NCBI RefSeq assembly: GCF_024582835.1
Contig: NZ_CP102096.1
Span: 62,001 to 126,000 of the forward strand
Length of the DNA stretch: 64,000 nt
Direction: 5' to 3'
Source: Vibrio japonicus
GTDB taxonomy: Bacteria > Pseudomonadota > Gammaproteobacteria > Enterobacterales > Vibrionaceae
The notes below the pieces were generated by a model, which was not told the origin of the DNA, made no database searches, and saw nothing but the letters and a program-made list of their open reading frames with translations. Of this stretch, positions 47,030 through 56,657 are shown one piece after another. The first letter of the stretch is position 1, and each line of letters begins with the position of its first letter. The position numbers were made by a program, and so were the translations under genes.

Positions 47030-47968
47030 TTACTCGTGATCAGCGTAAAGCTTAGTCAGAATCTCTCTGGCACCATTATCAAGTAACTGATTGGCCAGTT
47101 TAACGCCCATGGCTTCTGCTTGATCACGTGGGCCTTTGATCTCACCACGGACAATTTTAGTACCGTCTGGCTCACCGACCAGAGCACGCAACCAAATATC
47201 GTCGCCGTCAAGTAATGAGTAACTACCAATAGGAACCTGGCAACCACCTTCTAACGTCAAGTTCATTGCTCGCTCACACTTAACACGATCGGCAGTATCT
47301 TGGTGGTTTAACGGATCAAGTAGTTTAAGTAGGCGTTCGTCATCCAGTCGGCATTCGATACCTACGGCGCCTTGTCCAACTGCAGGAAGCGATTGCTCAG
47401 GCTCGATAAAGCTACGAATGCGCTCTTCAAGCTCAAGGCGTTTTAGACCAGCCGCAGCAAGGATAATGGCATCGTATTCACCCGCGTCCAGTTTACCTAG
47501 GCGAGTGCCTACATTTCCTCGTAATTCTTTAATCACAAGATCTGGGCGGTATTCTTTTAGCTGACATTGACGACGTAGGCTACATGTACCGACAATTGCG
47601 CCCTGAGGCAATTCATCAATGTTGCTGTAAGTATTAGAGACAAATGCATCGCGAGGATCTTCACGCTCGCAGATGGTGACTAAACCTAGGCCTTCAGGGA
47701 AGTCCACTGGAACGTCTTTCATAGAGTGCACGGCGAGATCTGCACGCCCTTCTAACATGGCGACTTCTAATTCTTTAACGAATAAGCCTTTACCGCCAAC
47801 CTTAGCAAGGGGGGTATCAAGTATCACATCGCCTTTTGTTACCATGGTCACTAGTTCGACTTCGAGACCAGGGTGAGCTGCTTGCAGTGCATCTTTAACA
47901 AAGTGGGCTTGCCATAAGGCAAGAGGACTTTTACGTGTCGCTATACGGATAGGGGTAGTTTGAGTCAT
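47030..47968 (-). CDS. hemC: Porphobilinogen deaminase (hydroxymethylbilane synthase)
   Basis: 312 residues (E. coli 313). Joins four porphobilinogens on a dipyrromethane cofactor attached to Cys243 in [10 protein letters not shown]. Other landmarks: [31 protein letters not shown] (catalytic Asp85 region) and [12 protein letters not shown]. First gene of hemCDXY; shares a 335-nt regulatory interval with divergent cyaA. Confidence 0.96.
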   Translation of the reverse strand: MTQTTPIRIATRKSPLALWQAHFVKDALQAAHPGLEVELVTMVTKGDVILDTPLAKVGGKGLFVKELEVAMLEGRADLAVHSMKDVPVDFPEGLGLVTICEREDPRDAFVSNTYSNIDELPQGAIVGTCSLRRQCQLKEYRPDLVIKELRGNVGTRLGKLDAGEYDAIILAAAGLKRLELEERIRSFIEPEQSLPAVGQGAVGIECRLDDERLLKLLDPLNHQDTADRVKCERAMNLTLEGGCQVPIGSYSLLDGDDIWLRALVGEPDGTKIVRGEIKGPRDQAEAMGVKLANQLLDNGAREILTKLYADHE

Positions 47969-48303
47969 GATGTTCTACTGGTTGATTCAACGTAATTCCC
48001 CAATCGTACCATTCTGAATCAAAAAGTATTACTGCAATATCTTCAGGATGATTACTTCTCTTGTTGCTTACCTGAAATCATCAAAAGAGTGTGATTTATC
48101 TCTCGTTTGTGCGGTTGGCTATTATAATTAATAGGTGTTCCGTACCACACTATCCCCACCTGCTCTCAGGGCAGGCTATAATGTGGATTCGATCGTACAA
48201 TTCTTTACCAATTAAAATAAAAGTGTTACATTGATCACGTTTAATGGACGCTTTAGATTGCTTTTTCGTCAGAGCGCAACAGGTAATTAACAAGGACTAT
48301 CCC
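47969..48303. promoter_or_regulatory. Divergent hemC-cyaA regulatory interval
   Basis: 335 nt between divergent starts. Towards cyaA there are two TATAAT boxes (48123-48128 and 48177-48182), neither with a good -35. A weak CRP-like site, TGTGA-N6-TCTCG (48090-48105), has an intact left half and 3 of 5 right-half bases. E. coli cyaA is repressed by CRP, so the site is plausible but unproven. Confidence 0.45.
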
Positions 48304-50832
48304 TTGCAGGCTTACACAAAGACTTTAATTCAAAGACTTGATAATCTGAATCAGCAACGCACAGATCGTGCGCTGGCACTTATGGATTTGCAAAGTCAGC
48401 GTGTATTCCACTTAATTCCTACCCTTCTGCATTTTAACCATCCTTCTATTCCTGGATATTATGCTGCGCAAGTCCCTTATGGCATTTGTGAGTTCGAGTT
48501 TAGTGATGTTCAGCGTCAGTTTGTTGAAGATACTGAGCTGACAATTGGACAGCCATTAGTCACGGCCTCATCACCAGCCATTCACGGTCTATTTACAATG
48601 GGCAGTACCTCATCGATTGGTCAGAGTACCTCAAGTGATTTAGACATTTGGGTCTGCGTGTCTGCAACGATGCCTCAGGATGAACGTGAGTCCCTAACCA
48701 ATAAGTGCTTATTGATAACCGACTGGGCACAGACTCAGGGTGTGGAAGCCAACTTTTTCCTTATGGATGAAGAGCGCTTTCGTTCTAATCATTCTGAAGA
48801 AATGACAGGTGATAACTGTGGTTCATCGCAGCACCTATTGTTATTAGATGAGTTTTACCGTTCAGCTGTTCGTTTAGCTGGTAAGCGTCTACTTTGGCAA
48901 ATCGTTCCTCCTGAGATGGAAGAGTGTTACGACGAGTATGTTCAGAATCTTTGCAACGATGGCTTCATTGATTGTTCTAAATGGATCGACTTTGGTAAGT
49001 TGAATTGCATACCTGCAGAAGAATATTTCGGCTCAAACCTTTGGCAACTTTATAAAAGTATCGACTCGCCTTACAAGTCGGTGCTAAAAGCTATCCTGTT
49101 AGAAGCGTACTCTTGGGAGTACCCAAATACCCAGTTACTTAGCCTTGATACAAAGCGCCGTTTTTTTGCTCATGAGCCAGACCTTTACGGTATGGATGCA
49201 TACTATTTAATGCTAGAAAAAGTAACGCGCTACTTAGAACGTATCGGGGATGAGACGCGTCTCGATCTCGTTCGTCGCTGTTTCTATTTAAAAACCCATG
49301 AAAAATTATCACGCGAACCGAGCGTAGGTTCGGTGGCGTGGCGTCGCGAAGCTCTGGGTGAAATGGTACAGCAATGGCAATGGGATGAGAGTGTCATTCG
49401 TGAGCTAGATGACCGCCGAAACTGGAAAGTAGAGCAAGTGAAAGTAGTACACCATGCACTACTTGATGCGCTTATGCAGAGCTATCGCAATCTTATCCAG
49501 TTTGCTCGTCGTAACGACATTACCTCGGCGATCAGTCCGCAAGATATTAGTGTGCTTGCACGTAAACTTTACGCAGCCTTTGAAATCTTACCGGGTAAAG
49601 TAACGCTTCTAAATCCACAAATTTCGCCTGACCTGCATGAGCCAGATTTGACCTTCATTGAAGTGCGCCCAGGAAGAACGAACAAGCAGGGCTGGTACCT
49701 TTACAAGCAACCACTCTCGCCGCATCGAATTATTGGTCGCGCTCCGTTAGAGCATAATGAATATCTGAGTAAACTGGTTGCGTGGTCATTCTTTAATGGT
49801 TTGATTACCGAATCGACTCGCCTTCACTCCGTAGTGCGCGATGCTCACCTCGATATTGATAAGTTCTATCAGATGGTCAGCGATTTACGTAACACCTTTT
49901 CTTTACGTAAGCATCGACCAACGATGCAGGCATTGGCTAGCCCGTGTGAAATTAGCCAGTTGGCGATGTTCATTAACTTTGAAAATGACCCTACCACCGA
50001 ATTGAGTGGTAAAGCCCTGAAACTTGACCCGAAAAACACCGACATTCTTAGTTTTGGTCAAGATCAAAAGTGTCTAGTGGGTAGCGTAGATTTGGTTTAC
50101 CGTAATTCTTGGCAAGAAGTTCGTACTTTGCATTTCAAAGGTGAGACTTCGATGCTGGATGCATTGAAGACCATTTTAGGCAAAATGCACCAAGACGCGT
50201 TGCCGCCAGAATCTGTGGATGTGTTCTGCTACTGTAAGAACCTTCGCGGTGTTATGCGTAATATGGTTTATCAGTTGCTGGCAGAGTGTATTGATTTACG
50301 CTTGAAGCCGATCGAGCAAGAAAAGCGACGTCGTTTTAAAGCGATGCGAATTGGCCAGCAGACATACGGCTTGTTCTTCGAACGTCGTGGAGTATCTGTA
50401 CAGATGCTCGAAAACTCGGTGGACTTCTACCGTAGTATTTCTACCAATAAACTGAAAGGTTCTCCTCTTCTGATGCTGGATAAAGAGCAGGATTATCAGT
50501 TGCCTGATGCAGTAGACGGTTTTGCGAGTGAAGGATTGATTCAGTTCTTTTTTGAAGACAGTGAGCAAGGGTTCAATATTTACGTTTTGGATGAAGCTAA
50601 CCGCGTAGAAGTTTACCACCAGTTTAGAGGTGAGAAAGACGAGATGATCGCGAGTGTAAACGGTTTTTACACTTCGATTAAAGATGACAACAAGTTAGCT
50701 TCTAAGTTTATTAACTTTAACTTGCCTCAGTACTACCAAATTGTGCACCCAGAAGAAGGGGAGACATATATTGTCCCTTATCGCAGTGATAGCGCTGGGA
50801 GCTCAAAGCTGCGTAAAATAGCCAATGCCTAG
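48304..50832 (+). CDS. cyaA: Adenylate cyclase, class I
   Basis: 842 residues from a TTG at 48304, which has AAGGA 7 nt upstream. E. coli cyaA also starts with TTG at the equivalent residue (848 aa); the open frame to 48244 lacks such a site. Makes cAMP for CRP. The N-terminal nucleotidyltransferase site is GSTSSIGQSTSSDLDIWVC (from 100; Asp112 and Asp114 bind metal), and EANFFLMDEERF follows. The C-terminal half (about 540-840) is the regulatory region for glucose-PTS control. The slow TTG start is a conserved way of keeping expression low. Confidence 0.96.
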   Translation: MQAYTKTLIQRLDNLNQQRTDRALALMDLQSQRVFHLIPTLLHFNHPSIPGYYAAQVPYGICEFEFSDVQRQFVEDTELTIGQPLVTASSPAIHGLFTMGSTSSIGQSTSSDLDIWVCVSATMPQDERESLTNKCLLITDWAQTQGVEANFFLMDEERFRSNHSEEMTGDNCGSSQHLLLLDEFYRSAVRLAGKRLLWQIVPPEMEECYDEYVQNLCNDGFIDCSKWIDFGKLNCIPAEEYFGSNLWQLYKSIDSPYKSVLKAILLEAYSWEYPNTQLLSLDTKRRFFAHEPDLYGMDAYYLMLEKVTRYLERIGDETRLDLVRRCFYLKTHEKLSREPSVGSVAWRREALGEMVQQWQWDESVIRELDDRRNWKVEQVKVVHHALLDALMQSYRNLIQFARRNDITSAISPQDISVLARKLYAAFEILPGKVTLLNPQISPDLHEPDLTFIEVRPGRTNKQGWYLYKQPLSPHRIIGRAPLEHNEYLSKLVAWSFFNGLITESTRLHSVVRDAHLDIDKFYQMVSDLRNTFSLRKHRPTMQALASPCEISQLAMFINFENDPTTELSGKALKLDPKNTDILSFGQDQKCLVGSVDLVYRNSWQEVRTLHFKGETSMLDALKTILGKMHQDALPPESVDVFCYCKNLRGVMRNMVYQLLAECIDLRLKPIEQEKRRRFKAMRIGQQTYGLFFERRGVSVQMLENSVDFYRSISTNKLKGSPLLMLDKEQDYQLPDAVDGFASEGLIQFFFEDSEQGFNIYVLDEANRVEVYHQFRGEKDEMIASVNGFYTSIKDDNKLASKFINFNLPQYYQIVHPEEGETYIVPYRSDSAGSSKLRKIANA

Positions 50833-50865
50833 TGAATTATTCGACTCGATTTGCATTGAGATTAA

Positions 50866-50900
50866 AACAAAGAGGCCATCGTTATGATGGCCTCTTTGTT
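50866..50900. terminator. Terminator between convergent cyaA and cyaY
   Basis: 15-bp perfect stem AACAAAGAGGCCATC/GATGGCCTCTTTGTT with a 5-nt loop; works on both strands. Confidence 0.93.
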
Positions 50901-50926
50901 TTAGAATTCTGTGGCTTACTCTCTGA

Positions 50927-51241
50927 TTAAGGCCACTCGATCTCTTCATCTGCGTGTTTCTCACACTCTTGCTTAACCATAGCAATCAGTTCGATACCGG
51001 TTTTTGAACAAATCCATTTCTCATCGACAAACGCAAAATGAAAACCACCGGATTTTGATGCTAACCAGATCTCTTTCATTGGCTCTTGGCGGTTGATGAT
51101 CACTTGGCTGCGATCTTCAAAATCCAATGTCATAACGTTGCCAGTTACCTCGTAATCGATGTCCGCACCTGAATCATCAATCATTTCTTCGATGATTTCC
51201 ATTTGAACATCAACCAACTGATGAAATTCAGTATCGTTCAT
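50927..51241 (-). CDS. cyaY: Frataxin-like iron-binding protein CyaY
   Basis: 104 residues (E. coli 106). An acidic first helix, MNDTEFHQLVDVQMEIIEEM, carries the iron-binding residues and is followed by the frataxin sheet (LDFEDRSQVIINRQEPMKEIWLA, in part DRSQVIINRQEP; SGGFHF). Regulates iron-sulphur cluster assembly at IscS. Divergent from lptM-lysA, the same position as in E. coli. Confidence 0.95.
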   Translation of the reverse strand: MNDTEFHQLVDVQMEIIEEMIDDSGADIDYEVTGNVMTLDFEDRSQVIINRQEPMKEIWLASKSGGFHFAFVDEKWICSKTGIELIAMVKQECEKHADEEIEWP

Positions 51242-51316
51242 CTTGTCTATCCTATTGCTTTTCCTGAGTGTGGTGCGATTATAGGGGGCATTGAAAAAAT
51301 AATCACGATAGAACCT

Positions 51317-51433
51317 ATGAAAAAATCAATCTTAGCTCTGTTTATTGTTTCTGTACTTGGCTTGGCTGGTTGCGGCCAAACAGGTCCATTGTACATGCCT
51401 GAAGAGGCACCTCAGAACGAGCAGCCGTCATAA
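51317..51433 (+). CDS. lptM: Small outer-membrane lipoprotein LptM (YifL)
   Basis: 38 residues from the ATG at 51317; the longer open frame upstream reads into the cyaY promoter. A lipoprotein signal ends in LAGC (Cys19), followed by the hallmark GQTGPLYMPEE. In E. coli LptM helps LptD form its correct disulfides within the LptDE LPS translocon. Position between cyaY and lysA/dapF is conserved. Too short for most gene finders. Confidence 0.9.
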   Translation: MKKSILALFIVSVLGLAGCGQTGPLYMPEEAPQNEQPS

Positions 51434-51471
51434 TAACTATACAGTGATATCAGAATATAAGGGAAAGCACT

Positions 51472-52725
51472 TTGGATTACTTCAACTATCAGGATGATGG
51501 CCAGCTCTGGGCCGAGAACGTCGCACTATCTGATTTGGCGCACCAATACGGCACGCCACTATATGTTTACTCAAGAGCGACGTTGGAGCGCCATTGGCAT
51601 GCGTTTGACAAGTCTGTCGGAGCACATCCACATTTGGTGTGTTATGCCGTGAAGGCGAACTCAAACCTAGGTGTGTTAAACGCGTTGGCTCGATTAGGTT
51701 CCGGTTTCGATATCGTTTCTGGCGGCGAGCTAGAACGTGTGTTGGCTGCGGGCGGCGACCCGAGCAAAGTTGTCTTCTCTGGGGTTGGTAAAACCGAAGA
51801 GGAGATGAAGCGAGCACTAGAGCTGGGAATTAAGTGTTTTAACGTTGAATCTGAGCCAGAACTGGAACGTCTGAATAAAGTAGCAGGAGCGTTAGGAGTG
51901 AAAGCGCCTATCTCGCTGCGCATTAATCCAGATGTCGACGCAAATACTCACCCTTATATTTCCACTGGACTGCGTGACAACAAGTTTGGTATCGCATTTG
52001 ACCGAGCTCCTGAAGTTTACAAGTTTGCAGCGAGCCTAAAGAACCTGAATGTCAAAGGTATTGATTGCCACATTGGCTCTCAGCTGACAGATATCGAACC
52101 ATTTATTGATGCTACGGACCGCCTGCTAGCTCTGATTGATGATCTGGAAGCACAAGGTATCACTATTGAGCATTTAGATGTGGGCGGTGGCCTAGGTGTT
52201 GTTTACCGAGATGAACTCCCTCCTGAGCCGTCAGAGTACGCAAAAGCGTTATTGGGTCGTCTAGATAACCACCAAAATCTGGAATTGATCTTTGAGCCTG
52301 GGCGTGCGATTGCTGCCAACGCAGGTGTTCTCCTGACCAAAGTCGAGTTCCTAAAGCATACCGAGCACAAGAACTTCGCCATTATTGATGCTGCGATGAA
52401 TGACTTGATGCGCCCAGCGCTTTATCAAGCATGGCAAGACATTGTGCCAGTAAAACCTCGTGAAGGTGAGGCAGTAACCTACGACTTAGTCGGACCAATT
52501 TGTGAGACGGGTGACTTCCTTGGCAAAGATCGTACGTTGGTACTGGAGCAAAATGATTTGCTAGCTGTACGTTCAGCAGGTGCGTATGGCTTTGTCATGT
52601 CATCGAACTACAACACACGTACTCGCGTTGCTGAAGTGATGGTGGATGGCGATCAGGCTCACTTAGTGCGTCAGCGTGAAGAGCTGTCTAGTCTATGGGC
52701 GTTAGAGAACATTCTTCCGGAGTAA
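51472..52725 (+). CDS. lysA: Diaminopimelate decarboxylase
   Basis: 417 residues from a TTG at 51472, preceded by AAGGGA with 7-nt spacing. Last step of lysine synthesis. PLP binds Lys61 in CYAVKANSN; the phosphate loop is GGGLGV (about 241), and the substrate-binding FEPGRAI (about 283) and [11 protein letters not shown] (about 343, CESGD type) are intact. This is the DapF-linked vibrio arrangement; E. coli lysA lies elsewhere. Confidence 0.95.
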   Translation: MDYFNYQDDGQLWAENVALSDLAHQYGTPLYVYSRATLERHWHAFDKSVGAHPHLVCYAVKANSNLGVLNALARLGSGFDIVSGGELERVLAAGGDPSKVVFSGVGKTEEEMKRALELGIKCFNVESEPELERLNKVAGALGVKAPISLRINPDVDANTHPYISTGLRDNKFGIAFDRAPEVYKFAASLKNLNVKGIDCHIGSQLTDIEPFIDATDRLLALIDDLEAQGITIEHLDVGGGLGVVYRDELPPEPSEYAKALLGRLDNHQNLELIFEPGRAIAANAGVLLTKVEFLKHTEHKNFAIIDAAMNDLMRPALYQAWQDIVPVKPREGEAVTYDLVGPICETGDFLGKDRTLVLEQNDLLAVRSAGAYGFVMSSNYNTRTRVAEVMVDGDQAHLVRQREELSSLWALENILPE

Positions 52726-52735
52726 TGTGAGCTTT

Positions 52736-53566
52736 ATGCATTTCCATTTTTCTAAAATGCATGGTTTGGGTAATGACTTTATGGTCGTTGATTGTATTAC
52801 CCAAAACATATTTTTTTCCCCTGAGTTGATCCGTCGTTTGGCGGATCGTCATACCGGGGTGGGCTTCGATCAACTCTTGGTTGTTGAAGCGCCTTACGAT
52901 CCTGAAACAGATTTCCATTACCGTATTTTTAATGCCGATGGCAGTGAAGTCGAACAGTGTGGAAATGGTGCTCGTTGCTTTGCGCGTTTTGTGCGAATGA
53001 AAGGGCTGACTAATAAATACAGCATTAGTGTGAGCACCAAAAAAGGTAAAATGATACTCAACATCGAAGACGATGATCAGATCACCGTCAATATGGGTAT
53101 ACCTGAGTTTGAGCCAAACAAAATTCCTTTCAAAGCAAAGCAAATGGAGAAAACTTACATTCTCCGAACTGAAGACAAAACACTGTTTTGCGGTGCGGTA
53201 AGCATGGGTAATCCTCATGTGGTTACGGTCGTGGACGATGTTGCAACGGCCGATGTAGACACATTGGGACCACTTCTGGAATCTCATGAGCGTTTTCCTG
53301 AGCGAGTCAATGCAGGCTTTATGCAAGTGCTTAATCGCAATGAAGTTAACTTGCGCGTGTATGAGCGTGGCGCTGGCGAGACACAAGCTTGCGGTAGTGG
53401 CGCTTGTGGCGCGGTTGCGGTGGGTATTATTCAAGGATTGCTGGCTGAAACGGTCACCGTTAATTTGCCAGGAGGCTCTTTGAGCATCAGCTGGAAAGGC
53501 CCGGGTAATCCACTTTATATGACAGGCCCAGCAACTCATGTCTTCGACGGCCAGCTAAGTTGCTAA
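52736..53566 (+). CDS. dapF: Diaminopimelate epimerase
   Basis: 276 residues from the ATG at 52736 (E. coli 274, starting [13 protein letters not shown]). A GTG nine bases earlier has GGAG 4 nt before it and cannot be excluded. Interconverts LL- and meso-diaminopimelate for lysine and peptidoglycan. The two acid/base cysteines are Cys75 in [10 protein letters not shown] and the Cys in [11 protein letters not shown] (about 219). With lysA it forms the end of the lysine pathway; the gene sits 1-10 nt after the lysA stop. Confidence 0.95.
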   Translation: MHFHFSKMHGLGNDFMVVDCITQNIFFSPELIRRLADRHTGVGFDQLLVVEAPYDPETDFHYRIFNADGSEVEQCGNGARCFARFVRMKGLTNKYSISVSTKKGKMILNIEDDDQITVNMGIPEFEPNKIPFKAKQMEKTYILRTEDKTLFCGAVSMGNPHVVTVVDDVATADVDTLGPLLESHERFPERVNAGFMQVLNRNEVNLRVYERGAGETQACGSGACGAVAVGIIQGLLAETVTVNLPGGSLSISWKGPGNPLYMTGPATHVFDGQLSC

Positions 53567-53573
53567 TAATAAG

Positions 53574-54296
53574 ATGAACGAAGGAATAGAAGTGTCTCTA
53601 GTGGAAGAAGATGCGCTGACCGCAGAGGTTGTGGCAGAGTATTTAAGCGAACGACCGGATTTTTTTAAGGCAAGACCTGAACTCGTGGATCGGCTGGCAT
53701 TGGCACATCAAGAGCAGGGAGCGGTTTCACTGGTTCACGTGCAAATGAACCGCCAACGCCAACGCATTGCAGAGCTAGAGGAAGAGATTACCGCTCTTAT
53801 GTCTTTGGCCAAAAGTAACGATAAAACGTTTCATGAGTTTATGAGCTTGCAAGAGCGCATTCTGAAATGTGGCTCGTTGCTTGATGTGGTGAAAGCGATA
53901 GAAGAAATGGCGAAATCTCTCGGCTTGGTGGCCTATGTTCGCCTATTTAATAGCGAACTGAGCCATTACAAACTGAAAAAAGAAGACTTTCAGCGTTTCT
54001 CTACCAACCACTTGAATGGAAAAAGTGCGTACCTTGGTCGTATGCGCAAGGTTGACCGCGATCTGCTGTTTGGAGAAAGCACACATGCACCCGAGATGGG
54101 ATCCTATGTCGTGTTACCTCTATCCGGTAAATCTCAGCAAGGCATTTTGGCATTTTCTAGCCAAGATGGTGGGCACTTCCAGCCACATATGGACACTTTA
54201 TTTTTGCGTCATCTCGCACTGGTACTTTCTCACTTAATTCAAACTCTTCCTTGGCAGAATGAACAAGACAAACGAATCAGCAGCACCTCTGCCTAG
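53574..54296 (+). CDS. DUF484 family protein (YigA-like)
   Basis: 240 residues. N-terminal helical segment with VVAEYLSERPDFFKARPELVDRL (in part EYLSERPDFFKARPEL), a coiled coil (about 58-85, RQRQRIAELEEEITAL), then a GAF-like domain (about 100-225: LRHLALVLSHLIQTL at the end). Conserved between dapF and xerC in many gamma-proteobacteria; function unknown. Overlaps the xerC start by 38 nt, so XerC synthesis is coupled to it. Confidence 0.85.
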   Translation: MNEGIEVSLVEEDALTAEVVAEYLSERPDFFKARPELVDRLALAHQEQGAVSLVHVQMNRQRQRIAELEEEITALMSLAKSNDKTFHEFMSLQERILKCGSLLDVVKAIEEMAKSLGLVAYVRLFNSELSHYKLKKEDFQRFSTNHLNGKSAYLGRMRKVDRDLLFGESTHAPEMGSYVVLPLSGKSQQGILAFSSQDGGHFQPHMDTLFLRHLALVLSHLIQTLPWQNEQDKRISSTSA

Positions 54297-55197
54297 AAGC
54301 CTACAAAAGCCTCTGGAACGCTTCTATGAATACCTACGAAGTGAAAAGGGGCTAAGCTTACATACTCAACGAAATTACAAACAACAGTTAGAAACCATGG
54401 CCCAACACCTTGTCCATCTTGGATTGAAGGATTGGTCACAGGTGGATGCTGGCTGGGTACGACAACTGGCAAGTAAAGGGATGCGAGACGGTATGAAAGC
54501 CAGCAGTCTTGCGACTCGGCTATCGTCCCTGCGCAGTTTTTTCGACTTTTTGATATTGCGCGGAGAAATGAGCGCTAATCCGGCAAAAGGTGTCTCAGCA
54601 CCTCGTAAAAAGCGCCCATTGCCCAAGAACCTTGATGTGGATGAAGTGGGGCAACTTCTTGAGATCGACGAATCAGACCCGTTATCCATTCGTGATCGCG
54701 CCATGATGGAATTGATGTATGGCGCTGGATTGCGACTGGCTGAAATGGTTAGTGTGAATGTCAAAGACGTCCGATTGTCGTCCGGTGAGTTGAGAGTGGT
54801 AGGTAAAGGGGATAAGGAGCGTAAAGTCCCGTTTTCTGGCATGGCTGCGGAGTGGGTAGGGAAGTGGCTGAAGGTTAGGGGAAGCTTGGCAAACCCTGAT
54901 GAACCGGCGTTGTTTGTCTCTAAACTCGGCGTTCGGATATCACATCGCAATGTTCAAAAGCGTATGGCAGAGTGGGGGCAAAAGCAGTCTGTGGCGAGCC
55001 ACATTAGTCCACACAAACTCCGCCATTCATTTGCAACGCATGTCCTAGAGTCGAGCAGTAATTTACGGGCGGTTCAAGAGTTGTTAGGTCATGAAAACAT
55101 CTCGACCACACAGATCTATACTCACCTTGATTTTCAACATTTAGCTGAGGTGTACGACAAAGCACACCCAAGAGCAAAAAAGAAAGGAAAAGACTGA
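54259..55197 (+). CDS. xerC: Tyrosine recombinase XerC
   Basis: 312 residues. Works with XerD at dif to resolve chromosome dimers. N-terminal core-binding domain (about 15-105: YLRSEKGLSLHTQRNYKQQL) and catalytic domain with the full set of active residues: Arg159 (GAGLRLAEM), Lys183 (VGKGDKER), His252 and Arg255 (HKLRHSFATH), His278 (LLGHENISTTQ) and the nucleophile Tyr287 (IYTHLD). The last codons overlap the start of yigB by one base. Confidence 0.96.
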   Translation: MNKTNESAAPLPRSLQKPLERFYEYLRSEKGLSLHTQRNYKQQLETMAQHLVHLGLKDWSQVDAGWVRQLASKGMRDGMKASSLATRLSSLRSFFDFLILRGEMSANPAKGVSAPRKKRPLPKNLDVDEVGQLLEIDESDPLSIRDRAMMELMYGAGLRLAEMVSVNVKDVRLSSGELRVVGKGDKERKVPFSGMAAEWVGKWLKVRGSLANPDEPALFVSKLGVRISHRNVQKRMAEWGQKQSVASHISPHKLRHSFATHVLESSSNLRAVQELLGHENISTTQIYTHLDFQHLAEVYDKAHPRAKKKGKD

Positions 55198-55919
55198 TGC
55201 AGTTCTATCGTCACCTAGGCCCAATTAAAGCCATGACATTTGATTTGGATGACACTCTTTATGACAATCGTCCGATCATACGTCAGGTTGAAGCCCAGAT
55301 GGTGGCGTGGCTCCATAAGTATCATCCTATTTCTGCGATCAAGCCGTTAAGCTGGTGGTATCACATTAAGCGAGAAGTTGCCCAAGAAGATACATGGTTA
55401 CCCAACGACGTGACTTTGTGGCGTTATAAACAGATTGAACGCGGATTATCACTCTTAGGCTATGAACCTAAGCAAGCGGAACAAGCGGCAACTGAGGCTA
55501 TCGAAGAGGTCTTACGTTTGCGCAGCAACTTCTCCGTACCACAAACGGCGCATGAGGTGTTGCAAAAGCTATCTGCTCGACTTCCACTCGTCGCTATCAC
55601 AAATGGCAATGTAGACGTCGAGAGAATCGGGCTTGATCCTTATTTCTCCGCGGTCTTAAAAGCGGGTCCTGATGGTTACGCAAAGCCACACACAGAGCTG
55701 TTTGATAAAGCGGCGCATCACTTAAAATTACCTAAAGAATCAATACTTCACGTCGGAGACCATTTAGTGACGGATGTCATCGGCGCGAAGAATAGTGGTT
55801 TTTCATCCTGCTGGTTTAATGGAGAACAGCAGGACATTTTTAGCCATGTCAAAGCAAAAGTGCTGCCAGACGTTGAGGTAAGATGTCTGAAAGAATTGTT
55901 ACTTTTTATTGAGAGATAA
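55197..55919 (+). CDS. yigB: HAD-superfamily phosphatase YigB
   Basis: 240 residues (E. coli 238). HAD motif I DLDDTLYDN (about 16-24), motif II AITNGN (about 134), motif III Lys in GYAKPHTELF and motif IV HVGDHLVTDV (about 185). E. coli YigB dephosphorylates FMN and sugar phosphates, including the flavin intermediate of riboflavin synthesis. Last gene of the lysA-dapF-DUF484-xerC-yigB run. Confidence 0.92.
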   Translation: MQFYRHLGPIKAMTFDLDDTLYDNRPIIRQVEAQMVAWLHKYHPISAIKPLSWWYHIKREVAQEDTWLPNDVTLWRYKQIERGLSLLGYEPKQAEQAATEAIEEVLRLRSNFSVPQTAHEVLQKLSARLPLVAITNGNVDVERIGLDPYFSAVLKAGPDGYAKPHTELFDKAAHHLKLPKESILHVGDHLVTDVIGAKNSGFSSCWFNGEQQDIFSHVKAKVLPDVEVRCLKELLLFIER

Positions 55920-55936
55920 GTCATTTCTGCTAGATT

Positions 55937-56110
55937 ATGAACGCGCAAACCGTCGCGGAATTTGTGCATAACCAAGACGTTTGTTATGTGGCTGAAGATT
56001 TGGGTATCGACTACCTACAGGGCTTTACCTTGCGGAGCCGACACGCCTCTTTTAGTTTTGAAATGGGTGGCCGCTTTTGTCTGCTTGAAATACTCGCATG
56101 TAGTGAGTAA
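55937..56110 (+). pseudogene. Remnant of an EAL-domain protein C-terminus
   Basis: A 57-codon open stretch starting 17 nt after yigB. Codons 5-31 read [19 protein letters not shown] and then IDYLQGFTL, closely matching the last helix and strand of EAL phosphodiesterase domains (AEFVE...LGVDYxQGYxF). The continuation ([13 protein letters not shown]) is not EAL-like and overlaps the 3' end of the opposite-strand DTW gene. The rest of the domain (EAL, DDF and metal-site motifs) is absent, so it is a decayed fragment rather than a working gene. Confidence 0.6.
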
Positions 56111-56657
56111 AAAATTGCATTAAGCGATCGGCTTGTTCCGCGTCACCTAATTCTCTTATCACTTCCGCACCGACTTCCAGTGTGCATAGATGACCATCAC
56201 TTTGATTTCGACGCAGTTGGTATACGGAGTTTTGGCTTGGGTTTATATGCACTAATGGCAGCGTCTGTAGCCAAGCGCTTTTTCGAAGCATCTTTTTGGC
56301 TTCTTGCCATGTGCCATCAAGTATCAAGAACAAAGGCTTCTTCTTTTCCGTATTTAGCGCGATTCTCTTTGCGTCACTGACGGCAATGCTCTCTTCACCG
56401 GGAAACAGCAAATAGGGCATAACACTTGGATCATCCAGCAGTTTCATCAACTCGCTGCAAGGTGACTTACGCTGCCAGATGTGTCGACTGGATGACGGAA
56501 TTGCCGCGAGCAGCCATTGACCTGTATTGGTATCACGACTTAGCTCATTTTCGTGCATCAACAAAGCGAAATGTGCGTCAATGTCCAGCTTAGGGATACA
56601 TTGACACACGCAGTTAAATGACAGGCCACAACCTGGGCATGGCGTTTGTGACTCCAT
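56052..56657 (-). CDS. DTW-domain tRNA-uridine aminocarboxypropyltransferase (TapT family)
   Basis: 201 residues. Zinc-type cysteines CPGC and CVCQC near the N-terminus (7-20) and the DTW motif in [17 protein letters not shown] (about 111-127), followed by the SPOUT-like SAM-binding region ([16 protein letters not shown]). TapT proteins transfer the aminocarboxypropyl group of SAM to a tRNA uridine (acp3U). Begins at the stop of the upstream lipoprotein gene (no gap) and is probably cotranscribed with it. Confidence 0.87.
   Translation of the reverse strand: MESQTPCPGCGLSFNCVCQCIPKLDIDAHFALLMHENELSRDTNTGQWLLAAIPSSSRHIWQRKSPCSELMKLLDDPSVMPYLLFPGEESIAVSDAKRIALNTEKKKPLFLILDGTWQEAKKMLRKSAWLQTLPLVHINPSQNSVYQLRRNQSDGHLCTLEVGAEVIRELGDAEQADRLMQFFTHYMRVFQADKSGHPFQN

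Noticed and set aside
52688..53539. 283-residue open frame on the minus strand
   Set aside because: It lies entirely opposite dapF, which has both catalytic cysteines and a conserved position; the frame is a codon-bias shadow with no recognisable domain.
54375..54950. 191-residue open frame on the minus strand
   Set aside because: Shadow of xerC, whose catalytic residues are all present on the plus strand.
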